From Candidatus Thorarchaeota archaeon (GTDB lineage Archaea; Asgardarchaeota; Thorarchaeia; Thorarchaeales; Thorarchaeaceae), in contig DAOVDG010000008.1 in assembly GCA_030669595.1 (NCBI GenBank), positions 1 to 34,790 of the forward strand: 34,790 nucleotides of DNA, given 5' to 3'. The notes below the pieces were generated by a model, which was not told the DNA's origin, searched no databases, and saw only the letters and a list, made by a program, of their open reading frames with translations. Both the position numbers and the translations under genes were made by a program. Positions 16,803 to 25,847 of this stretch are shown one piece after another (within the stretch, counting starts at the first letter, position 1; each line of letters opens with the position of its first letter).

Positions 16803-18181
16803 TGACTAGTCTCGATGATCTCAAGTCCTACGTGGACCTAGCTGTTGACCATGCAAAGGGGAAAGCCGACGGAGCAATCGCGAGGGGAGTGCTATCCAGC
16901 AATTCCCAGATCAGATTCTCGCAGAATGCCATAGACATCAACAAGCGCTGGGAGAGCCTCTCACTGCAGCTCTTCCTGATTGTGGAAGAAGCAAAGACAG
17001 GATTCAGCGAGAGGTCAGTGTCAAGCGCGGAGGATGTCAAGAAAGCAGTGGATGACACCATTGCATTCACAAAGCGTCTTCCGGAGTCGCAATTCTTCGC
17101 AGGTGTCGAAGAGAAAGTTTACGAATACGAGGCGATTTCCGGCACATTCGACAGCAAAATCGATGACTTCGGTGAGAAGGCTCCAGGTGTGGTCAACGCA
17201 GCCATTGATGTTGCTCGCACACAAGGAGCCAAGCGAGTCGCGGGCGCTCTCAAGTTTGGGAAGGAGTTCCAGTTCTTCAGATCGAGCTACGGTCCTGAAG
17301 GCTCAACACGAAGCACATCATTCGACCTAAATGTCAGGGCATTCATGGACGAGTTGGACCATTCAGGGCAAGGTCTCGAGTGTGGGTCCAAGCCGTCACA
17401 AGCGTTGAACGGCATGATTGAAGCTGGCGCACAAGCAGGTAGACTGGCCAAACAAGCGGTGGGTGCCAAGCAAGGCGAGGCCGGAACCTATGACCTTGTC
17501 ATGAATCCGACCGTAGCCGCAAATGTACTGGGCTTCATGGTTGAATCAGCTAACCCATTCATGGTGATGATTGGCATATCACCACTCGGAGACAAGATGG
17601 GACAGCAGATGGGACCAGAGTTTGTTACAGTTGCCGACGATCCAAGAATGGCGGGAGGCCTAGCAAGCAAGCCATTTGACGCGGAAGGCACTCCAACTAG
17701 GGCAATCAATATCTATGAGAAAGGCGTGCTCAAGTCATTCCTCCATAATACGAGTACTGCTAGGATGTTTGAAACTGAATCCACAGGTAGTTCCGATCTT
17801 GTGGGACTTGGACAGGGTTTGAAAATGCTACTTCCTAACACCTCGAATATTGTGTTCGAGAATGGGGACCGCTCATGCGAGGAGCTATTGGAGGGGGACA
17901 AGCCAACCATCTATGTCACGTCGAACTGGTACACAAGGTTCACCAACTACCAGACCGGAGAGTTCTCGACAATTCCGCGTGATGCGATGTTCCTCGTAAG
18001 GAAAGGAGAGATGAAGCCAATCAAGAACGTGAGGATTAGCGACAGCATGCTGAGAATGTTTGCGAACATCACTGCATTTGGCAATGACCGCAGACAGGTC
18101 TACTGGTGGGAGGTTGAAACGCCCACATTCATTCCTTCGGTGAGGATTGCAGACTGTAGGATAACAGCGGCAACTCAGTGA
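16802..18181 (+). CDS. tldE: TldE/PmbA-family protein
   Basis: Directly follows tldD with overlapping stop/start. 'YDLVMNPTVAANVLGFMVESANPFMVMIGISPLGDKMGQQM', 'DDPRMAGGLASKPFDAEGTPTRAINIYEKGVLKSFLHNTSTARMF'. Confidence 0.92.
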   Translation: MTSLDDLKSYVDLAVDHAKGKADGAIARGVLSSNSQIRFSQNAIDINKRWESLSLQLFLIVEEAKTGFSERSVSSAEDVKKAVDDTIAFTKRLPESQFFAGVEEKVYEYEAISGTFDSKIDDFGEKAPGVVNAAIDVARTQGAKRVAGALKFGKEFQFFRSSYGPEGSTRSTSFDLNVRAFMDELDHSGQGLECGSKPSQALNGMIEAGAQAGRLAKQAVGAKQGEAGTYDLVMNPTVAANVLGFMVESANPFMVMIGISPLGDKMGQQMGPEFVTVADDPRMAGGLASKPFDAEGTPTRAINIYEKGVLKSFLHNTSTARMFETESTGSSDLVGLGQGLKMLLPNTSNIVFENGDRSCEELLEGDKPTIYVTSNWYTRFTNYQTGEFSTIPRDAMFLVRKGEMKPIKNVRISDSMLRMFANITAFGNDRRQVYWWEVETPTFIPSVRIADCRITAATQ

Positions 18182-18220
18182 GTAACGGATGCAGAAGAGT
18201 CTCGATGTCAGAGAGAAAGA

Positions 18221-18829
18221 CTAGACGCTGCTCTGCTCAGCCATGTTGCTCTTGATCCTGGCTCTGCACGACGATGCCGCGTGGATGAAGATTTCAGCGA
18301 CATTCATTCCGGTCTTCGCGCTGGCTTCAAAGTACTTCATGGATAGCAGATCGGCCAATTGGCGACCCTCTTCTTTCGTCACTTCAGTGGCATCCGTCAT
18401 GTCAACCTTGTTTGCAACCAAGGATCCAGCCAAGAAGATGTAGCTTGGCATTCTGATGCCATCGGTTAGGGTTTCATACCACTTTGGAATGTTTTCGAAG
18501 GTAGACCGGTCAGTTTTGTCGTATACTAGGATGACGTGGTGAGCACCCTGATAGAATCTGTTTCTAAGCGCAGCGAATGTCTGCTGACCGCCAAGATCAA
18601 CCACACTAAGCACAATCGTGCCTTCAGGGAAGTCGAAAGTGGCTACGCTGAGGTCAGCGCCCACCGTAGCAGTGTAGGTGGTTTCGAAGCGACCCAGAAG
18701 ATATCTTCGAACAAGAGACGTTTTCCCTACATTGCGTGAGCCAACTATAAGTGTCTTGTAAACCTCGGCAGTCAGCGCGTGCACCATCCTTATGCCTAGG
18801 TTAGCATCCCCAAGTTCGCTTATCAGCAT
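18221..18829 (-). CDS. Ras/Arf-like small GTPase
   Basis: G1 'GSRNVGKTSL', switch-I T in 'TYTATVGADL', G3 'VVDLGGQQTF', G4 'ANKVDM', G5 'EASAKTG'. Start chosen at MLISELGD; MVHALTAEVYK at 18787 is an alternative. Confidence 0.92.
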   Translation of the reverse strand: MLISELGDANLGIRMVHALTAEVYKTLIVGSRNVGKTSLVRRYLLGRFETTYTATVGADLSVATFDFPEGTIVLSVVDLGGQQTFAALRNRFYQGAHHVILVYDKTDRSTFENIPKWYETLTDGIRMPSYIFLAGSLVANKVDMTDATEVTKEEGRQLADLLSMKYFEASAKTGMNVAEIFIHAASSCRARIKSNMAEQSSV

Positions 18830-18935
18830 TCTTATGGCATCTAGGGTCAATGCATTAGATGACACTTCCGAGAGATACAAAAGGAAACACTGTGCAAAAG
18901 CGCTTGAACAGTGTGCCATTGTGAAGTTGATTGTC

Positions 18936-19415
18936 ATGGTCGACCTCAATGAAATCCGGACCAGAACCGTCACGTGCAGAGAATACCTGGAGAGTCTCAA
19001 GGGCGAATCGAAAGATGAGCAGATGCAGACATACAGCAACTACAAACTGAATGAGCAAGCAATGAAAGAGCTGAAAAGCCTCGTGAAAGGCATGAGTGTC
19101 GTTGCGCTGGGCGCAAGCTGGTGCAAGGACTGCCGAGCGGCAATACCAGTTTTATTGCATTTGGAAGAGAAGCTTGGTCTGGATGTCCGCGTATTCGGAA
19201 CGATGAAGGTTGCAGCGCTGGATCCTGACCACCAGTGGCGAATCCCACCATCACCGCCTGAGGCTGAGGACTGGGGTGTTAAGGCAATCCCCTGGATTGA
19301 GATCTTCGACGAGAATGGCGAAAGAATCGACACAATAATAGAGAAACCTGACTTCACTCCCACGCTCGAGGAGGAATTCGTATTTCTGCTGAAAAGGGCG
19401 AGTGGGAGAACATAA
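18936..19415 (+). CDS. Thioredoxin-fold protein with CxxC motif
   Basis: 'MSVVALGASWCKDCRAAIPVLLHLEEKLG...WGVKAIPWIEIFDENGERI': thioredoxin-like active site CKDC and a downstream cis-Pro-like 'IPW'. Confidence 0.85.
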   Translation: MVDLNEIRTRTVTCREYLESLKGESKDEQMQTYSNYKLNEQAMKELKSLVKGMSVVALGASWCKDCRAAIPVLLHLEEKLGLDVRVFGTMKVAALDPDHQWRIPPSPPEAEDWGVKAIPWIEIFDENGERIDTIIEKPDFTPTLEEEFVFLLKRASGRT

Positions 19416-19458
19416 AAGAGAGAATTGTTCTAGCTCGAATAGTGCAGGAGGTAGTCGA

Positions 19459-20730
19459 ATGGAAATTCCTATGATAACCAAGTTTGTAAATGGACTAAAG
19501 ATGTTCTGGGCGTCAAAGAAACTCCGATGGCTCACGATTGTCTTTGTGTTGGGCTTAGTGATGACCACGGCGTTGCAGCAACTGACGCTTTACATGCCAA
19601 GTGCGTGGGCATTTGCAACACTGGTGTCAGCAGCATTCCCAATGTTCTTTCTCTTAACTGCGATACTGTCACTTTTTGGACTGCAACGATTCGTCGCTAG
19701 CGAGGAGTCATATCGCTCGTCCGCAGTGATGTTCATCATATGGATATTTGTCAGCATTATACTTCAGGTATACTTCGTATTCAACTTGTTCGCTGTGTTT
19801 GTGATTGTATACTTCGGAATCGCGTTCTTGGGCTGGATTTCATTCCAAGCATACTTCTCAACAAGGACAAGCTTAGGCTATGCAGAAAAAGCTGATGTCA
19901 GGGAGAACTCCAGACTAATGAAGGTCCTAGTCACAATGAGCCATATCTTCTGCTACGTGGTGATCTTCGGCGCTCTCGTGTATGTCTTGTCAATAAACCT
20001 CACTGAACTCTCAGGCAACTTGCCAAGGCTGCTCCTGCTCGTGTTAGGAACTTCGGTGGCGGCATTCTTCAACTTCTTCAATGGGATGATTCTGGGCCGC
20101 CAGCGCGAAAAGACAACCTTCGTCAATGTTGCATTGATTGGGCTTTTCATCTCCCTTTATTCTGGTTACTTCATATACAACGCAGGGAAGACTACCTCGC
20201 TTGGCTTCGATATAGTCAGTTTTGCAATTACCATATTCTTTGTGTTCTACACAATGAGCTCTGTAGGATCTACTTTAGCCTCAAGATCTGAAAAGGAAAC
20301 AAGATGGAAAATATCAAAGGAACTGGCTGTGACTCTCACATTCTTCCTTGCTTCTGGCTACTACTTTGCAGACACAATACTACCGATACTACCCACGGTT
20401 GACTCGGTGTTGGGAGCGGCCATGGGCGACTTGGCAAAGCTCTTCATCTTTCCGTTGGTGGCTCTCGTGATGGAGTTGTTGTTCATCAGACGTGCCGGGA
20501 AGGTTCTCAAGCCGGCGGTAGAATTGCCACCTGAAGAAGAGCCCATTCCGACTGAGGAGGAAGCCGAAGCTTCGGCAGAACCAATCGTGGAAAAGGCTGC
20601 AGAAGACGAGGAAACCAAACCTTCCAAAGAACCAGTTGTGGAAGAGGTCACAGAAGTCGAGGAGCCCGATGTCGAAGAAGAGGAACCCTCCGACTTGGAA
20701 GAAGATCTTTGGGAAGAGGAGGACCAATAG
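19459..20730 (+). CDS. Multi-TM membrane protein with long acidic C-terminal tail
   Basis: Many hydrophobic segments followed by about 70 residues very rich in Glu ('PPEEEPIPTEEEAEASAEP...EEEEPSDLEEDLWEEEDQ'). Start MEIPMITK after GCAGGAGG. Confidence 0.75.
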   Translation: MEIPMITKFVNGLKMFWASKKLRWLTIVFVLGLVMTTALQQLTLYMPSAWAFATLVSAAFPMFFLLTAILSLFGLQRFVASEESYRSSAVMFIIWIFVSIILQVYFVFNLFAVFVIVYFGIAFLGWISFQAYFSTRTSLGYAEKADVRENSRLMKVLVTMSHIFCYVVIFGALVYVLSINLTELSGNLPRLLLLVLGTSVAAFFNFFNGMILGRQREKTTFVNVALIGLFISLYSGYFIYNAGKTTSLGFDIVSFAITIFFVFYTMSSVGSTLASRSEKETRWKISKELAVTLTFFLASGYYFADTILPILPTVDSVLGAAMGDLAKLFIFPLVALVMELLFIRRAGKVLKPAVELPPEEEPIPTEEEAEASAEPIVEKAAEDEETKPSKEPVVEEVTEVEEPDVEEEEPSDLEEDLWEEEDQ

Positions 20731-20821
20731 CGGCTTCACACGCCCAAACCGTCGCAACTGAACGCTTTTATCACCTCGACCCAGAAACGAAGAAATGCAC
20801 ATAAGGTCATTACGACATTGA

Positions 20822-21019
20822 ATGAGCGATACTCAATTGAAACCGGAGAATGCTAAAATGGCACGATGGGAATGTCTAGTTTGTGGTTGGGTTTACGACG
20901 AAGACAAAGGCGATGAGGACAGCGGAATTGCAGCGGGCACGAAATTCGAAGACCTGCCTGATGATTGGGTCTGCCCGATGTGTGGCGCTTCCAAAGAAGA
21001 TTTCGAGAAGCTAGAGTGA
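20822..21019 (+). CDS. Rubredoxin
   Basis: '[49 protein letters not shown]': two CxxC(G) knuckles, classic rubredoxin. Confidence 0.97.
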   Translation: MSDTQLKPENAKMARWECLVCGWVYDEDKGDEDSGIAAGTKFEDLPDDWVCPMCGASKEDFEKLE

Positions 21020-21025
21020 AGATTC

Positions 21026-21046
21026 TCGGGGGTATTCAGCCCCCGA
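21026..21046 (+). terminator. Probable rho-independent-like hairpin after rubredoxin
   Basis: TCGGGGG-TATTCAG-CCCCCGA perfect 7-bp stem 7 nt after the stop codon, followed by ATTCACTTTCTT. Confidence 0.55.
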
Positions 21047-21074
21047 ATTCACTTTCTTATCCGTGAACAGCGAT

Positions 21075-21305
21075 TCAGTATGGTCGCTCGTTCTCGATAA
21101 GACTCTCAGTGAACGATGGACACATCGGTCTATCTTTCTTATGCCTCCAGTATACAGCCCATTCATCTACCTCGCCCTTTTTCACGACAACCTGTCTGTC
21201 TTGGCTCAAATCACTCGCAAGCCGAATCGCCTCTCTGAGGGTCATGGAGGCGCATTCGAGTCTGAAGACCTGGCCCCTGATAAGCAGCCACTTCTCCGCT
21301 CTCAT
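21075..21305 (-). CDS. Small uncharacterised protein
   Basis: 76-aa ORF with protein-like composition (MTLREAIRLASDLSQDRQVVVKKGEVDEWAVYWRHK); competing plus-strand ORFs look less protein-like. Weak evidence. Confidence 0.45.
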   Translation of the reverse strand: MRAEKWLLIRGQVFRLECASMTLREAIRLASDLSQDRQVVVKKGEVDEWAVYWRHKKDRPMCPSFTESLIENERPY

Positions 21306-21387
21306 AACAGTAAATCTTGATGAAGTCTAATAACCTCCACCTGAGCACCGACATTCAATCACAGAGATTCTTAAAGGGCGCACTTAG

Positions 21388-21951
21388 TTGATGAGAAGGT
21401 TGGAGAACAGAGAGATGAAACTCCTAGACCGTATCAAGAAACTGACAACCCTGAGATTTTTCCTGCTGTTCCTCGTTCTGACGATAGTTGTAGCCGTGGC
21501 GATGGGATACATCAATTCCCAGATACTGACACTGTCCGGAGGCTTGCCGGTCCTGGATATCAGACCGGGTTACACCTTTCCTGAAGTCGAACATCTCTTC
21601 ACTGTGCTTGGCGAGCACGGTAGACGATTGTACACCATGCTACAGGTTCTTGACCTAGTCTTTCCGTTGGTCTATGGCATGAGCGTGACAATGGCACTGA
21701 CTGGTGTCATCACAAGAGTGCTTCCTGAAGGGCACCCACTGGAGACAGCAGTTTTCATACCCATTCTTGGCATGATCTTCGACTACCTAGAGAATATCAC
21801 GATTGCAACACTGATTGCGTCATACCCGAATCTCTCGCCGTTGGCTGTCAGCATTGCCAGCATCTTCACTCAACTGAAGTGGTCGTGCATAATTCTGGCA
21901 TTGGCTCTGCTAGTTATTCTAGCGATACTTGCGTTGGGTAGGAAGAAGTGA
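21388..21951 (+). CDS. Uncharacterised membrane protein (about 4 TM)
   Basis: Hydrophobic segments near the N-terminus, middle and C-terminus, 'GMIFDYLENITIATLIASYPNLSPLAV'. TATA-like TTCTTAAAGG upstream. Confidence 0.7.
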   Translation: MMRRLENREMKLLDRIKKLTTLRFFLLFLVLTIVVAVAMGYINSQILTLSGGLPVLDIRPGYTFPEVEHLFTVLGEHGRRLYTMLQVLDLVFPLVYGMSVTMALTGVITRVLPEGHPLETAVFIPILGMIFDYLENITIATLIASYPNLSPLAVSIASIFTQLKWSCIILALALLVILAILALGRKK

Positions 21952-21966
21952 ACATTACCGTCACGC

Positions 21967-22275
21967 TTATGAGGCGAACTCACTTGCTTCGAACAGGCTG
22001 ATTGTGCCTTTCAAGTCCTCGCGCTCTGAGCGAATGTTATTACTCTTGACGATCAATTTTAGCAGTAACCTCTGATAGAGTGGCTCTGAGATTTGTCCTC
22101 TGTCCTTCGTTTCATCAAGCTCGAATCTCTTGCGACGGATGTCATTGAAGGCCTTTCCAAGTGCAGCATGTCGTATTCTCATGAGTCTGATGCTAGTGCC
22201 TTCAGTGGCTTTTGGGCAGTTCAAAGTCAATGTTTCATATCTCCTAACAGAAGTAGTAATAACAGTGCATATCAT
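21967..22275 (-). CDS. Small charged uncharacterised protein
   Basis: ORF with helix-rich 'MRIRHAALGKAFNDIRRKRFELDETKDRGQISEPLYQRLLLKLIVKSNNIRSEREDLKGTISLFEASEF'. The real start may be the internal Met at 22182. Confidence 0.45.
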   Translation of the reverse strand: MICTVITTSVRRYETLTLNCPKATEGTSIRLMRIRHAALGKAFNDIRRKRFELDETKDRGQISEPLYQRLLLKLIVKSNNIRSEREDLKGTISLFEASEFAS

Positions 22276-22286
22276 AAAGTATTCGC

Positions 22287-22295
22287 TTATATATA
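22287..22295 (+). promoter_or_regulatory. TATA-box-like element upstream of the DUF4139 pair
   Basis: TTATATATA at 22287-22295, in the intergenic gap upstream of the tandem genes. Confidence 0.45.
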
Positions 22296-22361
22296 CTCCT
22301 ATTCATTAGCAAACGAACAATATCGACCGCAATCGCTGTTAAGCCGGGACATTAGAACTAG

Positions 22362-24008
22362 ATGCAGCCGACTCAAAGCATAAATGCGACAAAGCTTGAA
22401 GGACGCGAGGAGAGGACTTTGACAGAGCTTGAAACCAGAATATCAAACGTCACCGTCTTCCGCGATGGCGCTCGCGTGACGAGAACAGGCCAGACCAATC
22501 TTGCTACCGGCGCTCAGAAGGTTCTCATATCAGGAATAACCGCTTGGGCACAAGAAGACAGTTTTCGCGTCAAGGGAAAAGGACTTGCTACCATTTCCAG
22601 CATCGATGTAAGAAGAATGGAAACCGTCTACGAGCCAATGGAAGACAAGAAACAATTGATTGCTCGACTCAAGAAGCTTGAAGACAATCGCAAGACTATT
22701 GCTGACGAGGTTGAGATGCACACAAGCAGATTGACCTATCTCAATGGTATGATGGGAGAGTTTGCTACCACCTTTGGAATGGTCTACGCTGCTGATGAAG
22801 CAGAAATATCGCAGCTGACTGAGATTGACAATTCCTCTGGAAAGATGATTGCTCAGACGAAGAAGAAGCTGAGAGAGCTGGATGACAAACTCAAGGACAT
22901 AGACGATCAGATTCAAGTCCTTAGGCAGAACCTCGGTGTAATCGAATCCAGGAGAAGAACCGAAACCTTCTACGAAGTTGAGGTCAGCTTGGATGTTTCA
23001 AAAGCTGGCGTCATTGAGCTCGAAGTAACGTACCAGTGCAGTGGAGCAGGATGGATTCCAACCTACGACATTGACCTACTTCCGGAAGTCGCGAAAATCA
23101 GAAGAATAGCAATTGTTCGGAATCGCACAAGAGAACGGTGGGAAGAAGTAGAGCTAGTTGTTTCAACCGCCACAGCACGACCAGTGGAGGCTGTGGAACC
23201 AACGCCCTATATGATAACAGCTTACGATCCGGAGGAAGACCGCAGAAGGATGGCAACGAGGGTATCCAGACCGCCAGCCGTGAAGAAGATGGCTAAATTT
23301 GCAGCGGTGCCATCAGCAGCTCCAATGGAGGCAGCTGTCCCTCCACCCCCGCCAGAGATAGAGGAGGAGTTTGCAGAGGCCACTGAAACAGTTTCGGGAA
23401 TTGCAGTATACGAGTTATCCAAGCCCTTTACCATCCCTGCTGATGACAAGAAACACCCAGTGACCTTGATAGAAGAAGAGATGGACTCACGCACACTCCA
23501 CTACTGGTTTGCAGACGCCATGTCAGAGGTTGTTGCCCAGGATGAAGTCACCAACGGTGACACAGTTCTCCTTCCCGGAAAAGTCAAGGTCTACTCTGAA
23601 GGAGAATACATTGGCGAAACAAGCCTAGAATTGATGTCCCCCAGAGAGAAGTTCAAGTTGGGGACACGCGTTGCGTATAATATCAAGGCGAAGAAGAAAC
23701 TAGTTGAACGCGAGGTGGAGAAAGCAGGCATCACTCGCGGCAAGCTGAGAAGGAGCTACAAGTACAGACTTGAGCTTGAGAACTTTGCCAAGCAAATGAT
23801 TGACATTGAGATATTAGATAGAATACCCCACAGCCTCAGCACTTCAATAGAGGTGAAGGCGGACTGGGAGAAGCTTGGCGTCGACAAGCACGAGCTTGGA
23901 ATTATGGAGTGGCACCGCAAGGTGGACGCTGGCAAGAAAGCAGAGATCGAGTACGCCTTCGAGGTGCAATGGGAACGAGGTATTTCAATCAATCCTCCAT
24001 TGCCATGA
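22362..24008 (+). CDS. DUF4139/DUF4140 (mucoidy inhibitor MuiA-like) protein, copy 1
   Basis: 'ISNVTVFRDGARVTRTG', 'SFRVKGKGLATISSIDV', coiled coil, 'ELEVTYQCSGAGWIPTYDIDL', 'WEEVELVVSTATARPVE', C-terminal 'KVKVYSEGEYIGETSLELMSPREKFKLGTRVAYNIKAKKKLVERE'. A TTG start at 22419 behind GAGGAGAGG is a strong alternative. Confidence 0.9.
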   Translation: MQPTQSINATKLEGREERTLTELETRISNVTVFRDGARVTRTGQTNLATGAQKVLISGITAWAQEDSFRVKGKGLATISSIDVRRMETVYEPMEDKKQLIARLKKLEDNRKTIADEVEMHTSRLTYLNGMMGEFATTFGMVYAADEAEISQLTEIDNSSGKMIAQTKKKLRELDDKLKDIDDQIQVLRQNLGVIESRRRTETFYEVEVSLDVSKAGVIELEVTYQCSGAGWIPTYDIDLLPEVAKIRRIAIVRNRTRERWEEVELVVSTATARPVEAVEPTPYMITAYDPEEDRRRMATRVSRPPAVKKMAKFAAVPSAAPMEAAVPPPPPEIEEEFAEATETVSGIAVYELSKPFTIPADDKKHPVTLIEEEMDSRTLHYWFADAMSEVVAQDEVTNGDTVLLPGKVKVYSEGEYIGETSLELMSPREKFKLGTRVAYNIKAKKKLVEREVEKAGITRGKLRRSYKYRLELENFAKQMIDIEILDRIPHSLSTSIEVKADWEKLGVDKHELGIMEWHRKVDAGKKAEIEYAFEVQWERGISINPPLP

Positions 24009-24019
24009 GGTGAGAGAAC

Positions 24020-25615
24020 ATGACGAAAGAATTGACTACAGGGATTACCGAGGTTACAGTATTCCGCGATGGTGCAAGAATCACTCGTTCCGGCAAGACG
24101 GAGCTCATACCCGGAGAACATGTTGTTCGGATAACAGGGATTTCCGAGTACGCACACGAAGACAGCTTCCGAGTCAAGGGCAAGGGAGCCGCCATCCTGA
24201 GAGGTATTGACGTAAAGAAAACAAGTTCAGTCTTCGAACCGCCAGACGAGCTCAAGCAGATGAAGGAGAACCTAGAGGTCTTGGAGAAGAAGCGAGCTGA
24301 GGTTTCAGATAGTATTCAATATCAAGAGTCTAGAGCTGCCCATTTGTCATCCATAATGCAACAGTTCTCGGCAGAGTTTGGGAAGTGGTTTGCGGCTGGC
24401 GAAAGCACAATGGACCATCTCAGCACGATGGATAAGACTACTCTCAAGCTACTGAGCGATGCCAAGAAGAAGCAGCGAGAACTTCGCGAAGAGCTTGAGA
24501 AGCTAGATGCTGAAACACAAGTACTCCACAGCAATATTCAGAGAGTCCAAGGTCAGATGCGGACGATCACAACCACTGACGTAAGCGTTGCGATGGAAGT
24601 CAGAGAGAACACCAGAATCGAACTCGAAGTGACATATCAGATAGGGGGAGCAGGATGGAGCCCGACCTATGATGTTGACATTGGCGAAAATACTGCATCA
24701 GTAAAGAGAATCGCACAGATCTACAACCACACCCTCGAGGATTGGGAGGGTATTGAACTTGCGGTTTCCACGGCATCCGCACGCCCAGTTGAGGCAGTAG
24801 AACCAACACCGTTCTATGTGGATGTCTACAGACCATTTGCCGTGGGAGGATCTGGGTCATCTGGTTTTGGAAAGATGCGCGCTGCCAAGGCGGAAATGGC
24901 CAAAGATGGGGATTACCTCGATGATGTAATAGAGGAAGCCTATGAAGAGGAACCATTGATTGATATGACTGAAACCTTTGCTGAGGCAACAGAAACCTTG
25001 GGAGGCACGGTCATTTACGATGTGCCCGGCAGACTCGACATTCCCTCAGATGATGATCCGCACCCAGTCACTCTCACCGAAGAGAAGTTCGAATCCAGAC
25101 GGCTGCACTTCTGGAATGCATATGCAATGCCCGAAGTTGTTGCACAGGACGAGATTACGAATAGCGACTCTGTTCTCCTACCGGGAAATGTCAAAGTCTA
25201 TGCGACTGGCGATTTCATTGGTGAAACCAGTCTGTCACTGATAGCACCTCGCGAGAAGTTTCGACTTGGCACTAGGACCTCGTACGATGTGAAAGCTGAG
25301 AAGAAGCTAGTCGAGAAGGACACGGAGAAGGCGGGGTTCACCAGAGGCAAGAAAAGGCGCGGCTACTCATACAAGCTCGAACTGAAGAACTTTTCAAACG
25401 ATACCATGGAGATCCGAGTTGTGGACAGAATACCATACAGCTCATCCGAGAAGATCGAGGTCGATTTAAAAACGCCTTCATTGATTCCCAAGAAGATCGA
25501 GCTTGGTGTCATCGAGTGGGAAACGAGCATCGAATCGCAGAAGGAGTTAGCTATAGAGTACAGCTTTGAGGTCGAATGGGAGAGAGAGGTTTCGATAAGA
25601 CCACCACTTCCCTGA
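24020..25615 (+). CDS. DUF4139/DUF4140 (mucoidy inhibitor MuiA-like) protein, copy 2
   Basis: Colinear with copy 1 over its whole length (VTVFRDGARITRSGKTELIPGEHVVRITGI..., ELEVTYQIGGAGWSPTYDVDI, LPGNVKVYATGDFIGETSLSLIAPREKFRLGTRTSYDVKAEKKLVEKD). Confidence 0.9.
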   Translation: MTKELTTGITEVTVFRDGARITRSGKTELIPGEHVVRITGISEYAHEDSFRVKGKGAAILRGIDVKKTSSVFEPPDELKQMKENLEVLEKKRAEVSDSIQYQESRAAHLSSIMQQFSAEFGKWFAAGESTMDHLSTMDKTTLKLLSDAKKKQRELREELEKLDAETQVLHSNIQRVQGQMRTITTTDVSVAMEVRENTRIELEVTYQIGGAGWSPTYDVDIGENTASVKRIAQIYNHTLEDWEGIELAVSTASARPVEAVEPTPFYVDVYRPFAVGGSGSSGFGKMRAAKAEMAKDGDYLDDVIEEAYEEEPLIDMTETFAEATETLGGTVIYDVPGRLDIPSDDDPHPVTLTEEKFESRRLHFWNAYAMPEVVAQDEITNSDSVLLPGNVKVYATGDFIGETSLSLIAPREKFRLGTRTSYDVKAEKKLVEKDTEKAGFTRGKKRRGYSYKLELKNFSNDTMEIRVVDRIPYSSSEKIEVDLKTPSLIPKKIELGVIEWETSIESQKELAIEYSFEVEWEREVSIRPPLP

Positions 25616-25777
25616 ACAGCTTTCCTTTTTGTAGCCCCTCAGATTTGGCTATGCGTATATGGCAAGCCACATACAAGATGAGGTTCCAAAAGAGTCGGCA
25701 ATGTAGTAACTGGCTCAATAACAACATCGTCACTTGTCGAACCAACGTCGCTGTCACGATGTCTTTTGTGGGACTAC

Positions 25778-25784
25778 TTATATA
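25778..25784 (+). promoter_or_regulatory. TATA-box-like element for the ABC transporter operon
   Basis: ACTTATATAG about 65-70 nt upstream of the TTG start at 25848. Confidence 0.45.
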
Positions 25785-25847
25785 GTGCATAAGCGGTCTT
25801 TATTGCACACACACAATTATTTGTGCTGCGTGAAAGGAGGATTCCTC

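Noticed and set aside
6970-18829. ICMT-like methyltransferase and the Ras-like GTPase as a prenylation/methylation signalling pair
   Set aside because: The GTPase lacks a C-terminal CaaX cysteine motif and the genes are about 11 kb apart. The methyltransferase family also acts on many other membrane substrates.
20389-20802. 137-aa minus-strand ORF rich in Phe/Leu
   Set aside because: It is antisense to the Glu-rich tail (GAA/GAG codons read as TTC/CTC); a compositional artefact.
24600-24989. 129-aa minus-strand ORF rich in Pro/Gln/His
   Set aside because: It is antisense to DUF4139 copy 2, which has strong family motifs.
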